Source: Occultella kanbiaonis
Lineage (GTDB): Bacteria; Actinomycetota; Actinomycetes; Actinomycetales; Beutenbergiaceae
Direction of reading: 5' to 3'
Assembly: GCF_009708215.1 (NCBI RefSeq)
Contig: NZ_CP046175.1
Span: 5,146,001 to 5,210,000, forward strand
DNA length: 64,000 nucleotides
Position 1 is the stretch's first letter. Every line of letters starts with the position of its first letter. The translations under genes and the position numbers were made by a program. Below, one piece after another: positions 15,288 through 23,467 of this stretch. Under the pieces are notes generated by a model. That model was not told the origin of the DNA. It saw only the letters and a program-made list of their open reading frames with translations, and did not search any database.

Positions 15288-15362
15288 GTGCAGATGACAA
15301 TCACGATCGGTCGGCGGCGCAACCGTCGTGCAGCGGGTTCCCTGATCGTGAGGTTCGGGTGA
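15288..15362 (+). CDS. candidate leaderless 24-residue upstream ORF
   Basis: A GTG codon lies seven bases after a TATGCT -10-like box (15275-15280), which would make the message leaderless. The frame encodes 24 mostly basic residues (begins MQMTITIGRRRNRRAAG) and its TGA overlaps the GTG start of the zinc-ribbon gene by four bases (GTGA). That gene has no ribosome site of its own, so translation of the short ORF could deliver ribosomes to it. The peptide itself may have no function. Confidence 0.4.
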   Translation: MQMTITIGRRRNRRAAGSLIVRFG

Positions 15363-15898
15363 CGGCCGAGCGCTGGGTAGGGGTCAACGAGGGTTCGGGC
15401 GCCTGGGCGGACGCGGCCCACGACATCCTCACCGAGGTGGCCGGCCATCACCTCGCCGTCATCACGCGTGCCGATCTCGCCGAGCAGGTCCAGTCCCGCA
15501 GCCTGCTGCGCACCCGCTCCCCGTACCGCACCTGGATCGGGAGCGTCCTCGCGATCGTGGTCACTCGCGCGCACGCGGACGGCCTGCCCCCGCTGACATC
15601 GCTGGTGGTCCACCGGGCCGGCGGGGACGTCGAGACCGAGGAGAGCGTCACCCAGGCCCGCTTCGCCTGCTACCGGCGCTACGCCGACGACATCCCTGCC
15701 GAGGTCATCGCCCTCGCCGATGCCGAGGCTCGCGCCAAGGAGGCCGAGGCCGAGAACGCCACCCGCGCCCGCCGCACCGGAACTCGAACCCGCGCACCTC
15801 GGGTGAGCAAGCCGACGGCGCCCGAGGAACTTCCCAAGATCTGCCCGACCTGCTTCGTCCAGCTCCCCGCGTCCGGGATCTGCGACGACTGCGGCTAG
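15359..15898 (+). CDS. hypothetical protein with C-terminal zinc ribbon
   Basis: A 179-residue protein of unknown function. The N-terminal 90 residues look like a compact alpha/beta domain (HDILTEVAGHHLAVITRADL, then RTWIGSVLAIVV). A charged helical linker rich in Ala/Glu/Arg follows, and the end is a zinc-ribbon-type motif with CPTC and CDDC 14 residues apart. The layout suggests a nucleic-acid or protein-binding factor. GTG start overlapping the preceding 24-residue ORF by four bases; no Shine-Dalgarno of its own. The hemerythrin gene follows after 20 bases. Confidence 0.65.
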   Translation: MTAERWVGVNEGSGAWADAAHDILTEVAGHHLAVITRADLAEQVQSRSLLRTRSPYRTWIGSVLAIVVTRAHADGLPPLTSLVVHRAGGDVETEESVTQARFACYRRYADDIPAEVIALADAEARAKEAEAENATRARRTGTRTRAPRVSKPTAPEELPKICPTCFVQLPASGICDDCG

Positions 15899-15918
15899 AT
15901 CCGGGCGGAGCGGACCTG

Positions 15919-16425
15919 ATGTCCACCGATCGGCTCCTCACCTGGGGCGCGGAGCTGCGTGCCGTGCACGCCCGGCTGCGCGAGGCGATGACACTGGCCC
16001 GGGACACGGTCGAGGACTCGGATCCCACCGTGCCCATCCCGCGGGACCTGTTGTTGTACTGCTGGGGCTTCTGTTCCGCGCTGACAGGGCATCACCGCAG
16101 TGAGGACGCAGCGCTGTTCCCTCAGATCGAGGCCGCCCACCCGGACCTGGCGCCGGTGCTGCGGGGCCTGACCCGGGACCACTCGATGCTCGACCATCTC
16201 ATCGGCGAGCTCGGCCGCACCCTCGAGGCCGGGGCACCGCGCGAGGACACCCTGCGCCACCTCGACGGCATCGAGGCGATCATGGAGACCCACTTCCGGT
16301 TCGAGGAGAAGCAGCTGATCTCGGTGCTGGACGCCCTCGACCTTCCCGGCCCGGCCGGTTCAGCAGTCGGTTCAACAGACGGCGCCGACGGCGATCGACG
16401 GCACTACCTCGGCCCTCTCGCCTGA
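15919..16425 (+). CDS. hemerythrin HHE-domain protein
   Basis: A 168-residue helical bundle with the diiron hemerythrin pattern: an early His in AVHARLREAM, HHRSEDAALFP (His-x-x-x-Glu), a third region RDHSMLDHLIGEL and a last region HFRFEEKQLISVL. These provide the His/Glu/Asp ligands for two irons. Hemerythrin-like proteins bind oxygen or react with nitric oxide and redox stress. It follows the zinc-ribbon gene closely and is followed after 34 bases by an AAA+ ATPase gene in the same direction. Confidence 0.85.
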   Translation: MSTDRLLTWGAELRAVHARLREAMTLARDTVEDSDPTVPIPRDLLLYCWGFCSALTGHHRSEDAALFPQIEAAHPDLAPVLRGLTRDHSMLDHLIGELGRTLEAGAPREDTLRHLDGIEAIMETHFRFEEKQLISVLDALDLPGPAGSAVGSTDGADGDRRHYLGPLA

Positions 16426-16459
16426 GCAGGAGGCGGGCCGGGGCTGACAGGATGACCGG

Positions 16460-18115
16460 ATGAGCATCCCGCCCGCGGCCGAACCGTCCGGCCCCAGCCC
16501 TCTCGAGGGCTCGCTGGCCTCCTTCCTGGCCGACTTCCACGCACTGGCGAGCCTCGCTGCCTCGCACTCGACGCCGGAGACCTCCGGGGAACCACTGCTG
16601 CCGGTGCTCACCGCGCACCTCGGAGTCGACCCACGCACTCCCGCCACCCTCACCGAGGAGATCAGCCCGCTGCGCACGGCGGACGCGGACGTCGCCCTGG
16701 AGCACGTGATCGCGGCGCACGGCGGCGGCGAACAGCTCGGCATCGGTGGCGGGGACCAGCGCTGGCACAACTCGCTCAGCGAGATCGTGCAGTACGCCGG
16801 CCAGCACGGCATGTTCCCGATCGGGCCGGTCGAGTTCCGAACCGTCCCGGTCGGGCCGGAGACCGAGCGGTCAGTGGTCGCGTTCGGCCTGCACCTGTTC
16901 GCCTTCGACGGCAACCCCGTCGCGGTCCTGCAGCGCGGCAGCAACCCGCAGTTCGGCGCGGCCGCCAAGCTGGAGGTGCTCACGCCTGACCGGGAGGTGG
17001 CAGCCGCCTTCCTGACCCAGATCCGCACCGCGATGAACAGCCACAGCGTGCTGCGCGGACAGGTCGTCACGTTCACCAGCTCCGAGTACGGGCCGAGCGC
17101 CGGCGGGGTCACGTTCCACGCCCGCCCCGCCGTCGGAGCGGGTGACATCGTGCTGCCCGAGGGGACCCTGCACCGGATCGAGCGGCACGTGCTCGGCATC
17201 GGCGCCCACGCCGAGGCGCTCGCCCGCGCCGGCCAGCACCTCAAGCGCGGGGTGCTGCTGTACGGGCCGCCGGGCACCGGGAAGACCCTGACCGTTCGCT
17301 ATCTGGTGGGCGCCGCGAGCGACGCAACCGTGATCCTGCTCTCGGGGCAGACGCTCGCACTGGTGTCCCTGGCCGCCGAGACCGCCCGCACCCTGGCGCC
17401 GGCGATCGTGGTCCTGGAGGACTGCGACCTGGTGGCGGGCGCGCGCAACCCGCACACCTCCTCCCCGTTGCTGTTCGAGGTCCTCGATGCCCTCGACGGC
17501 CTGTCCGCCGACTCCGACGTCACGTTCCTGCTCACCACCAACCGGGTGGACGTGCTGGAGCCCGCGCTCGCGCAGCGGCCCGGCCGGGTGGATCTCGCCG
17601 TCGAGATCCCCCTGCCGGACGCGCCCGCCCGGCGCGCCCTGCTCGACCTGTACGCCCGGGACCTCGCCTTCTCCGCGCAGGCCCGCGAGGAGGTCGCGGA
17701 CACTGCAGCCGGTGCCACCGCGAGTTTCGTCAAGGAACTCGTGCGGCGCGCGGTGCTGCTCGCCGCCGAGACCGGCGCCCCGGAACAGGTCGGTGACGAC
17801 CAGCTGCGTTCCGCCGTCGCCGAGATGATGTCCGACGGCGACGCGATCACCCGGGCGACCCTCGGCGCCTCGGGACCGGACGGAGCGCCCGATGGCTTCG
17901 ACGAGGACGAGGCGGACGACGGGTACGGGGCCGGTGGGACCAGCGGGGGCTGGTTCGCTTACGCCCCCGGGTCGGGCGGGGTGTGCCGGCCCGCGAGCGC
18001 CACCTTCTCCTCGGACCTGCACTTCGAGCCAGGTGCCGGCGACGGCCCGGAGGGAGTTCCTGGTCCGGGCCGCGATCCGGACCCCGGTCCCGACGGCGGC
18101 GAAGCGCCCGCGTAG
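16460..18115 (+). CDS. AAA+ family ATPase
   Basis: A 551-residue ATPase. The N-terminal 230 residues form an uncharacterised domain with long beta-rich segments. The AAA module follows, with Walker A GPPGTGKT at 269-276, Walker B IVVLEDCDL near 314, sensor 1 FLLTTNRVD and the arginine finger region LAQRPGRVD. It resembles CDC48/FtsH-like ATPases of the kind that remodel proteins. The last 80 residues are acidic, Gly/Pro-rich and probably disordered. Target unknown; single gene with a hairpin at 18169-18189 after it. Confidence 0.88.
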   Translation: MSIPPAAEPSGPSPLEGSLASFLADFHALASLAASHSTPETSGEPLLPVLTAHLGVDPRTPATLTEEISPLRTADADVALEHVIAAHGGGEQLGIGGGDQRWHNSLSEIVQYAGQHGMFPIGPVEFRTVPVGPETERSVVAFGLHLFAFDGNPVAVLQRGSNPQFGAAAKLEVLTPDREVAAAFLTQIRTAMNSHSVLRGQVVTFTSSEYGPSAGGVTFHARPAVGAGDIVLPEGTLHRIERHVLGIGAHAEALARAGQHLKRGVLLYGPPGTGKTLTVRYLVGAASDATVILLSGQTLALVSLAAETARTLAPAIVVLEDCDLVAGARNPHTSSPLLFEVLDALDGLSADSDVTFLLTTNRVDVLEPALAQRPGRVDLAVEIPLPDAPARRALLDLYARDLAFSAQAREEVADTAAGATASFVKELVRRAVLLAAETGAPEQVGDDQLRSAVAEMMSDGDAITRATLGASGPDGAPDGFDEDEADDGYGAGGTSGGWFAYAPGSGGVCRPASATFSSDLHFEPGAGDGPEGVPGPGRDPDPGPDGGEAPA

Positions 18116-18234
18116 ATCGGTGCGCTCTCTCGTCGGGCGAGGCGGCCACCGCCGCGATTACCCTTGACGCCGCGGGGGCGGTCCGCGGCATCCTGGGGCG
18201 TCCCGTCCGCCGATCACGCCTGGAAGGCCGCCCG

Positions 18235-19179
18235 ATGACACTGCGCTGGAGCACCCTGGACACCGATGCGGTGCCCGCCTGGGCCGAGCTGACGAACCTG
18301 CTCGCGAAGGTCGACCGCACCGAGGAGTACTACGAGCCGGAGGACCTGGCCGAGGAGCTCGGCGAGCCGGGCTTCGACCCCGCGCTGGACTCGATCGCGG
18401 TGTGGGACGGGGACACCCTGGTCGCCTACAGTCAGCTCCGGGTCTCCCTCGCGCTCACCTATGAGGGCACGGCCCGGGCGATGATCGGCGGCGGCGTGCA
18501 CCCGGATTGGCGCGGGCAGGGCATCGCCACCCGGATGTTCGACGAGATGGAACCGCGCGGGCGGGCCCTGGCCACCGAGCGTCACCCGGGCGAGCCGTTC
18601 GAGCTCCGCGCGTCCGGCGGCCTGGAGTCGGACCCGGTCCGCCCGCTGCTGACCGGGCGTGGCTACGAGATCGTCCGGTACTTCACCGCGATGCAGCGCC
18701 CGCTTCCCGGGGACCCGCTGCCCGAGGTCACCGACCCGCGGGTGGGGCCGGTCACGCCCGAGCTGGCCGAGCCGCTGCGGCTCGCGCACAACGAGGCGTT
18801 CGCCAGCCACTGGGGTTCCGCGCCGCAGGAGCCCGAGCAGTGGGCCAAGGGGATGGAGGCCCGGTCGCTGCGGGTCGCGACGTCCCGGGTCGCCGTGGAG
18901 GACGGCGTGGTGCTCGCCTACGTGATCACCGGCCAGTGGGTGGACCGGGAGCTCTACATCAGCATCGTCGGCACCCGACCGTCCGCACGCGGCCAGGGCC
19001 TGGCGCGCCAGGTGCTGACCGCGAGCCTGACGGCCGCGGCGGCGACCGGCGAGTACGACCTGGTCGAGCTCGACGTCGACTCCATCAACCCGACCGGCGC
19101 CGGCCGCCTGTACGAGTCGGTCGGCTTCACACCGGTGCGCACCACCGCGACGTTCGCCAAGGTCGACCGGACCGACTGA
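18235..19179 (+). CDS. tandem-GNAT acetyltransferase, MshD-like
   Basis: A 314-residue protein with two GNAT domains. The first is about residues 1-150 with VHPDWRGQGIATRMFDEM; the second is about 165-314 with TRPSARGQGLARQVLTASL and a final INPTGAGRLYESVGF. Double-GNAT layout and length match mycothiol acetyltransferase MshD and its many paralogues; without a closer comparison I do not assign that role. ATG with GGAAGG upstream. A perfect hairpin just after the stop ends the transcript. Confidence 0.85.
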   Translation: MTLRWSTLDTDAVPAWAELTNLLAKVDRTEEYYEPEDLAEELGEPGFDPALDSIAVWDGDTLVAYSQLRVSLALTYEGTARAMIGGGVHPDWRGQGIATRMFDEMEPRGRALATERHPGEPFELRASGGLESDPVRPLLTGRGYEIVRYFTAMQRPLPGDPLPEVTDPRVGPVTPELAEPLRLAHNEAFASHWGSAPQEPEQWAKGMEARSLRVATSRVAVEDGVVLAYVITGQWVDRELYISIVGTRPSARGQGLARQVLTASLTAAAATGEYDLVELDVDSINPTGAGRLYESVGFTPVRTTATFAKVDRTD

Positions 19180-19187
19180 CGCTCGAT

Positions 19188-19213
19188 GCCCGACGGCGCA
19201 GCCGCCGTCGGGC
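19188..19213 (+). terminator. strong hairpin terminator after the tandem-GNAT gene
   Basis: A perfect 11-bp stem with loop CAGC, nine bases after the stop codon, followed by TCTTG. Both arms are copies of the recurring GCCCGACGGC motif of this window. It also lies at the 3' end of the convergent methyltransferase gene and may serve both. Confidence 0.65.
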
Positions 19214-19232
19214 TCTTGCGCGTGACGCCGGA

Positions 19233-19985
19233 CTACTCGGGGCGCTGCGCGACGTAGACCCACTCGCGGCCGGGCCGGTCCGGTGCGTCGCGCACGTCGC
19301 GGACGACGTAGCCGGTCTCGACGAGCGAGGCCTCGACCTCCTCGCGAGTACGGAACCGCAGCCTCGACGTCGACTCGATGCGGACGCCGTCGACGTGGAA
19401 GACCGTCGGCGATGAGAACTCGAGCACGCCATCGGAGTAGGAGATGATCTCGGTCCAGTCCTCGACCAGGCCGGCCGGGCCGCAGTCGACGATCTGGTGG
19501 GTCGCCTCCGGCGTCCAGGCCTCCCAGGCACGCACCTCCGGCCGGCGGGCCTCGAACACCAGGTGCCCACCGGGCCGCAGCGCCCGGTGGATGCCGGCCA
19601 GCGTGGCGACCCAGTCGTCGTCGCTGGTGAACACCTGCGAGACGTTCGCGGTCATGGTCGCGGCGTCCACGGTGAGGTCCGGCAGTGCGGTCGCGTCCCC
19701 GTCGAGCCAGCGGACCCGGTCCGCTCCCGGCTTGCCGCGGGCGACGTCGACGCTCGCCCGGGCCGGGTCGACGCCGACGACGTCGAGGCCCCGGTCGGCC
19801 AACATGATCGCGAAGGTGCCGGTGCCGCACCCGACGTCGAGCACGCTGCGGGCGCCGAGCTCGTCGGCCAGCAGGGCGACGTAGACGTCGAGGTCGCGGC
19901 GGTCGGGGTCGAGCGCGTCGTAGACGGCGGCGAGTCGGGGCTCGTCGAAGATCGGATCGGGCACGCCCGTCACGCTAACGGGCAT
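19233..19985 (-). CDS. class I SAM-dependent methyltransferase
   Basis: A 250-residue methyltransferase. Motif I is SVLDVGCGTGTFAIMLADRG, followed by the acidic loop VVGVDPARASV and motif III-like HRALRPGGHLVFEARRP. The C-terminal part carries a small beta-rich insertion typical of the broad-specificity group. The substrate is unknown. The start is uncertain: ATG at 19985 is chosen, but GTG codons shortly downstream also fit. It follows the 5'-nucleotidase gene by 22 bases. Confidence 0.85.
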   Translation of the reverse strand: MPVSVTGVPDPIFDEPRLAAVYDALDPDRRDLDVYVALLADELGARSVLDVGCGTGTFAIMLADRGLDVVGVDPARASVDVARGKPGADRVRWLDGDATALPDLTVDAATMTANVSQVFTSDDDWVATLAGIHRALRPGGHLVFEARRPEVRAWEAWTPEATHQIVDCGPAGLVEDWTEIISYSDGVLEFSSPTVFHVDGVRIESTSRLRFRTREEVEASLVETGYVVRDVRDAPDRPGREWVYVAQRPE

Positions 19986-20007
19986 GCCCAACTGATTTCC
20001 GCGGTCG

Positions 20008-21915
20008 TCAGGCCTGGATGATCACGGGCGCACCGTTGGCGACCAGGCGCCAGTCCGTCGCGGCGAAGACCGAGGAGTCGATCTGGCCGACGGCCGTTGC
20101 CCAGTCGATGATGAGCTGACGGATCTCGACCTGGGCGTTGTAGACCACCGGGGCAGCCACCACGCCCGGGAAGTTGCCACCGCCGGACTGGCGGTAGTTG
20201 TTGATCGCGATGACGAACCGTTGCGCGGGGTCGATCGGGGCGCCGTCGTAGCTCAGGCCGACGATCCGGGATCCGGGCGCCTGCGCGATGTCGATGTCGT
20301 AGGTGAGCGGCGCGGTGAAGCCGCCCATGATGTCGTAGTTGTAGTCGGGCGTGCCGTTCGGCGCCGTCGGGGTGACGGCGTTGGTGACGTCGTCCGGGGC
20401 GAACGGTCCGGTACCGGTGATCTGCTTGAAGTAGGCCGCGGACTGCTCCAGGTAGGCGAGCACCTCGGCCCCGGTCAGCGTGATCGCCAACAGGGTGTTG
20501 TCGAAGATGTACATGCCGGCCACGTCCCGCACCGTCACGTCGCCCGCGGGAATGGCCGCGTCCCGGTTGAACGGGGCCGCGATGGACAGCACCGGAAGGT
20601 CGGCCTCGGGCGTGCCGGCCAGGGCCTGGGTGACGGCGTCCGACTGGACGTGGTTGATGAAGTCCATGGCCGCGGTGTCCTCGTACCGTGAGGTCTGCGC
20701 GGACATCGCGGTCAGGTTCGTGCCGATCACCGAGTTCACGTAGCCGCGGACCGTCTCATGGTCGGCGGTGAGGATCTCCACGATCGCCGGGTCCTCGGGC
20801 ACAGAGTTCGCGTTCAGCAGGCGGGAGTGCGCGGACTCCACGTGCCAGCGGCCGCGTTCGGAGACCAGGTCGAGGTCCATGACGCTCAGCCGCATGCCCC
20901 AGCGCAGCGGTTCGGTGAGCAGGACCTGCTTGCCGGTGGCGGTGTTGGTGACGAAACGCTCGACGATCTCGGAGTGTGCGTGGCCGACGAGGATCGCGTC
21001 GATGTCCGGCACCTGCTCGGCGACGAGGGTGGCGGCGTTCTCCGGGTACGGCAGGGCGTCGCCGTAGGAGCTGGACGTGTCCGCGCCGGAGTGCGCCGAG
21101 ACGATGATGATGTCCGCCCCGCGGCTCTTCATCCGCGGCACGAACACCTGCGCCTGCTCGACGAGGCCCGGGAAGTGCAGGATGCCCTCCACGTTCGCCT
21201 TGTCCCAGATCGCCACGCCCGGGGTGACCAGGCCGAGGATGCCGACCTTGATCGGGCGGGCCCCACGCGGGCGGACGGTGTGGATGACGTAGGGCTCGTA
21301 GGCGGGTTCACCGGTGAAGTCGTCGACGGCGTTCGCGCACAGCAGCGGGAAGTCCAGCTGGTCGACGAACGTCTGCAGCGTGTCGAGGCCGTAGTTGAAC
21401 TCGTGGTTGCCCATCGCGGCGGCGTCGTAGCCGATCGCGTTCATGGCGGCGGCCATCGGGTGCACGTGCCCACCCGTGATCGGGTCGATCCTGGCGTAGT
21501 AGTACGCGAGCGGCGTGCCCTGGATCGTGTCCCCGGCGTCCAGCAGCAGGGTGGTGCGCTCGCCACGCTCGGCCCGCATCGCGCTGACCAGCGTCGAGAT
21601 CTTCGCCAGGCCGATGTCGTTGCCGGCCGAGTCGGTGTACTCGCCGTCCTTGAAGTAGTCCCAGTTGAACACGTTGCCGTGCAGGTCCGTGGTGCCGAGC
21701 ACGGTCAGGCGGCGCCGGTGCGCGTCGTTGCGCCCCGGACCCCCGGTGTCGGTGTTGCCGGCGTGCGCGGCGTCGGCACCGATGAGGCCCGCGGCCGCAG
21801 CGCCGGCGGTCCCGACGGCGGCCATCCCGAGCAGGCGACGCCGGGACACCTCCGAATCGAGGAGGGCGGCGTGCGCGGTCTTCGCGTCGGAGGTGGGGGT
21901 GGGCTTGTGGGCCAT
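20008..21915 (-). CDS. exported bifunctional metallophosphatase/5'-nucleotidase
   Basis: A 635-residue secreted enzyme of the UshA/CpdB type that removes phosphate from nucleotides or 2',3'-cyclic nucleotides outside the cell. The twin-arginine signal SRRRLLGMAAVGTAG with an AHA cleavage region marks Tat export. The metallophosphatase domain has TTDLHGN, LLDAGDTIQGTP, AMGNHEFNYG and LVGHAHSE; the C-terminal 5'-nucleotidase domain (about 420-620) contains RQSGGGNFPG. ATG at 21915 is chosen because GAGGAG precedes it. It likely scavenges phosphate or nucleosides. Confidence 0.93.
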   Translation of the reverse strand: MAHKPTPTSDAKTAHAALLDSEVSRRRLLGMAAVGTAGAAAAGLIGADAAHAGNTDTGGPGRNDAHRRRLTVLGTTDLHGNVFNWDYFKDGEYTDSAGNDIGLAKISTLVSAMRAERGERTTLLLDAGDTIQGTPLAYYYARIDPITGGHVHPMAAAMNAIGYDAAAMGNHEFNYGLDTLQTFVDQLDFPLLCANAVDDFTGEPAYEPYVIHTVRPRGARPIKVGILGLVTPGVAIWDKANVEGILHFPGLVEQAQVFVPRMKSRGADIIIVSAHSGADTSSSYGDALPYPENAATLVAEQVPDIDAILVGHAHSEIVERFVTNTATGKQVLLTEPLRWGMRLSVMDLDLVSERGRWHVESAHSRLLNANSVPEDPAIVEILTADHETVRGYVNSVIGTNLTAMSAQTSRYEDTAAMDFINHVQSDAVTQALAGTPEADLPVLSIAAPFNRDAAIPAGDVTVRDVAGMYIFDNTLLAITLTGAEVLAYLEQSAAYFKQITGTGPFAPDDVTNAVTPTAPNGTPDYNYDIMGGFTAPLTYDIDIAQAPGSRIVGLSYDGAPIDPAQRFVIAINNYRQSGGGNFPGVVAAPVVYNAQVEIRQLIIDWATAVGQIDSSVFAATDWRLVANGAPVIIQA

Positions 21916-22082
21916 GGGGACTCCTCGTCGAATCGCCGGCGGCCTCGTGGGCCGCCGGGGTGGGGCGTCCGCCGGGGGGGCGGACCGCGACGACACTACT
22001 CAGGTCGGCCCGACCTGCACAGGGGGGTCGCCGATGAACGTCCGGTGACCACTGGGCCTCGACCTGCCGCGACGGCCGACCG

Positions 22083-22117
22083 GGCCACCCTGGCGCGCGC
22101 GGAGCGCCCGGGTGGCC
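22083..22117 (-). terminator. hairpin terminator after purD
   Basis: A 14-bp stem with one mismatch and a 7-base loop, 14 bases beyond the purD stop. The remaining stretch up to the 5'-nucleotidase start (22118 side to 21915) holds only that gene's upstream region, with the GC-rich inverted repeat GGCGGCC/GGCCGCC near 21946-21957. Confidence 0.55.
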
Positions 22118-22130
22118 TCCGTCGGGAGCG

Positions 22131-23384
22131 TCAGAGAGCGGCGGCGATGTCGCTGCGGTGCTGGCCGCCGTCGATCCCGATCCGCTCGACGCCCGCGTAG
22201 GCGGCCGCGCGAGCGGCCGGCAGGTCCGCGCCGGTACCCACCACGGACAGCACCCGACCACCCGCGGTGACCAGGCCGCCGTCGGCCATGGCCGTGCCCG
22301 CGTGCAGCACGTGCACGTCGTCGAGCGCCTCGGCGGCGTCGATGCCGGTGATCGGGTCGCCGGAGCGGACCTGCCCGGGGTAGCCGTGGGCGGCGATCAC
22401 GACGGTGACGGCGGCACCGTCGGACCAGCGCAGGTCCGGCAGCCGGTCCAGGGTCCCGGTGGCGGCGGCGTGCAGCGCGGTGGCGAGGGAGGACTCGAGG
22501 CGGGCGAGCACCACCTGGGTCTCGGGGTCCCCGAACCGCGCGTTGAACTCGATCACGCGCAGCCCGCGCGAGGTGAGCGCAAGGCCGCAGTAGAGCAGGC
22601 CGACGAACGGGGTGCCGCGGCGGGCGAGCTCACGCACGGTGGGCAGCGCGACCCGGTCCACGACCTGCTCGACGAGGTCGTCGGGCGCCCACGGCAGCGG
22701 CGAGTACGCACCCATCCCGCCGGTGTTCGGTCCGGCGTCGCCGTCGGCGAGGCGCTTGAAGTCCTGGGCGGGCGCGAGCGGGACCACGTTCTCGCCGTCA
22801 CAGAGGCAGAACAGGGAGATCTCGGGGCCGTCGAGGAACTCCTCGATGACCACGGTGGCCCGGCGGCTGCGGTTCACGCACTCGGCGGCGTGGGCGAGCG
22901 CGGCGGCCCGGTCCTGCGTGACGACCACACCCTTGCCCGCGGCGAGGCCGTCGTCCTTGACCACGTACGGAGGGCCGAACGCATCCAGCGCGGCCTCGGC
23001 CTCCTCGACGGTGCGGCACACGTGCGCCATCGCGGTCGGGACGCTCGCCGCGGCCATGACGTCCTTCGCGAACGCCTTCGAGCCCTCCAGCGTCGCCGCG
23101 TCACCGTTCGGTCCGAACACGGGGATCCCCGCGGCGCGCACGGCGTCCGCGACCCCGGCGACCAGTGGCGCCTCAGGGCCGACCACCACGAGGTCGGCGT
23201 CGAGCTCGCGGGCGAGCGCGGCGACGGCGGCCGGGTCGTCGGCATCCACGTCCCGGTTGGTCGCGAGCGCGGCCGTGCCGGGGTTGCCCGGGGCCACGGT
23301 CAGCGTGCTCGTCGCGGAGTCCGCGGCGAGCGAACGGGCCAGGGCGTGCTCGCGGGCACCGGAGCCGATCAGCAGGATCTTCAC
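22131..23384 (-). CDS. purD: phosphoribosylamine-glycine ligase
   Basis: GAR synthetase, second step of purine synthesis, joining glycine to phosphoribosylamine with ATP. The 417 residues cover the whole ATP-grasp enzyme: N-terminal [14 protein letters not shown], the ATP-grasp lid [27 protein letters not shown], and the metal-site region [17 protein letters not shown] start; TAGGCT eight bases upstream fits a leaderless promoter. It is a single gene, apart from the purC-S-Q operon. Confidence 0.98.
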   Translation of the reverse strand: MKILLIGSGAREHALARSLAADSATSTLTVAPGNPGTAALATNRDVDADDPAAVAALARELDADLVVVGPEAPLVAGVADAVRAAGIPVFGPNGDAATLEGSKAFAKDVMAAASVPTAMAHVCRTVEEAEAALDAFGPPYVVKDDGLAAGKGVVVTQDRAAALAHAAECVNRSRRATVVIEEFLDGPEISLFCLCDGENVVPLAPAQDFKRLADGDAGPNTGGMGAYSPLPWAPDDLVEQVVDRVALPTVRELARRGTPFVGLLYCGLALTSRGLRVIEFNARFGDPETQVVLARLESSLATALHAAATGTLDRLPDLRWSDGAAVTVVIAAHGYPGQVRSGDPITGIDAAEALDDVHVLHAGTAMADGGLVTAGGRVLSVVGTGADLPAARAAAYAGVERIGIDGGQHRSDIAAAL

Positions 23385-23419
23385 GGACAGCGAGCCTACC
23401 GGGCCGCCCCCGTGCGCGA

Positions 23420-23453
23420 GTGCGCGCGATCACGAGAGCGTGATCGCGCGCAC
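23420..23453 (-). terminator. perfect 15-bp hairpin after aceB
   Basis: A perfect 15-bp inverted repeat with a 4-base loop, 14 bases past the aceB stop codon and just upstream of purD. It would end the aceA-aceB message, as a GC-rich hairpin without a T-tract, which is common in actinobacteria. Confidence 0.65.
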
Positions 23454-23467
23454 CGACCTGCATGGGT

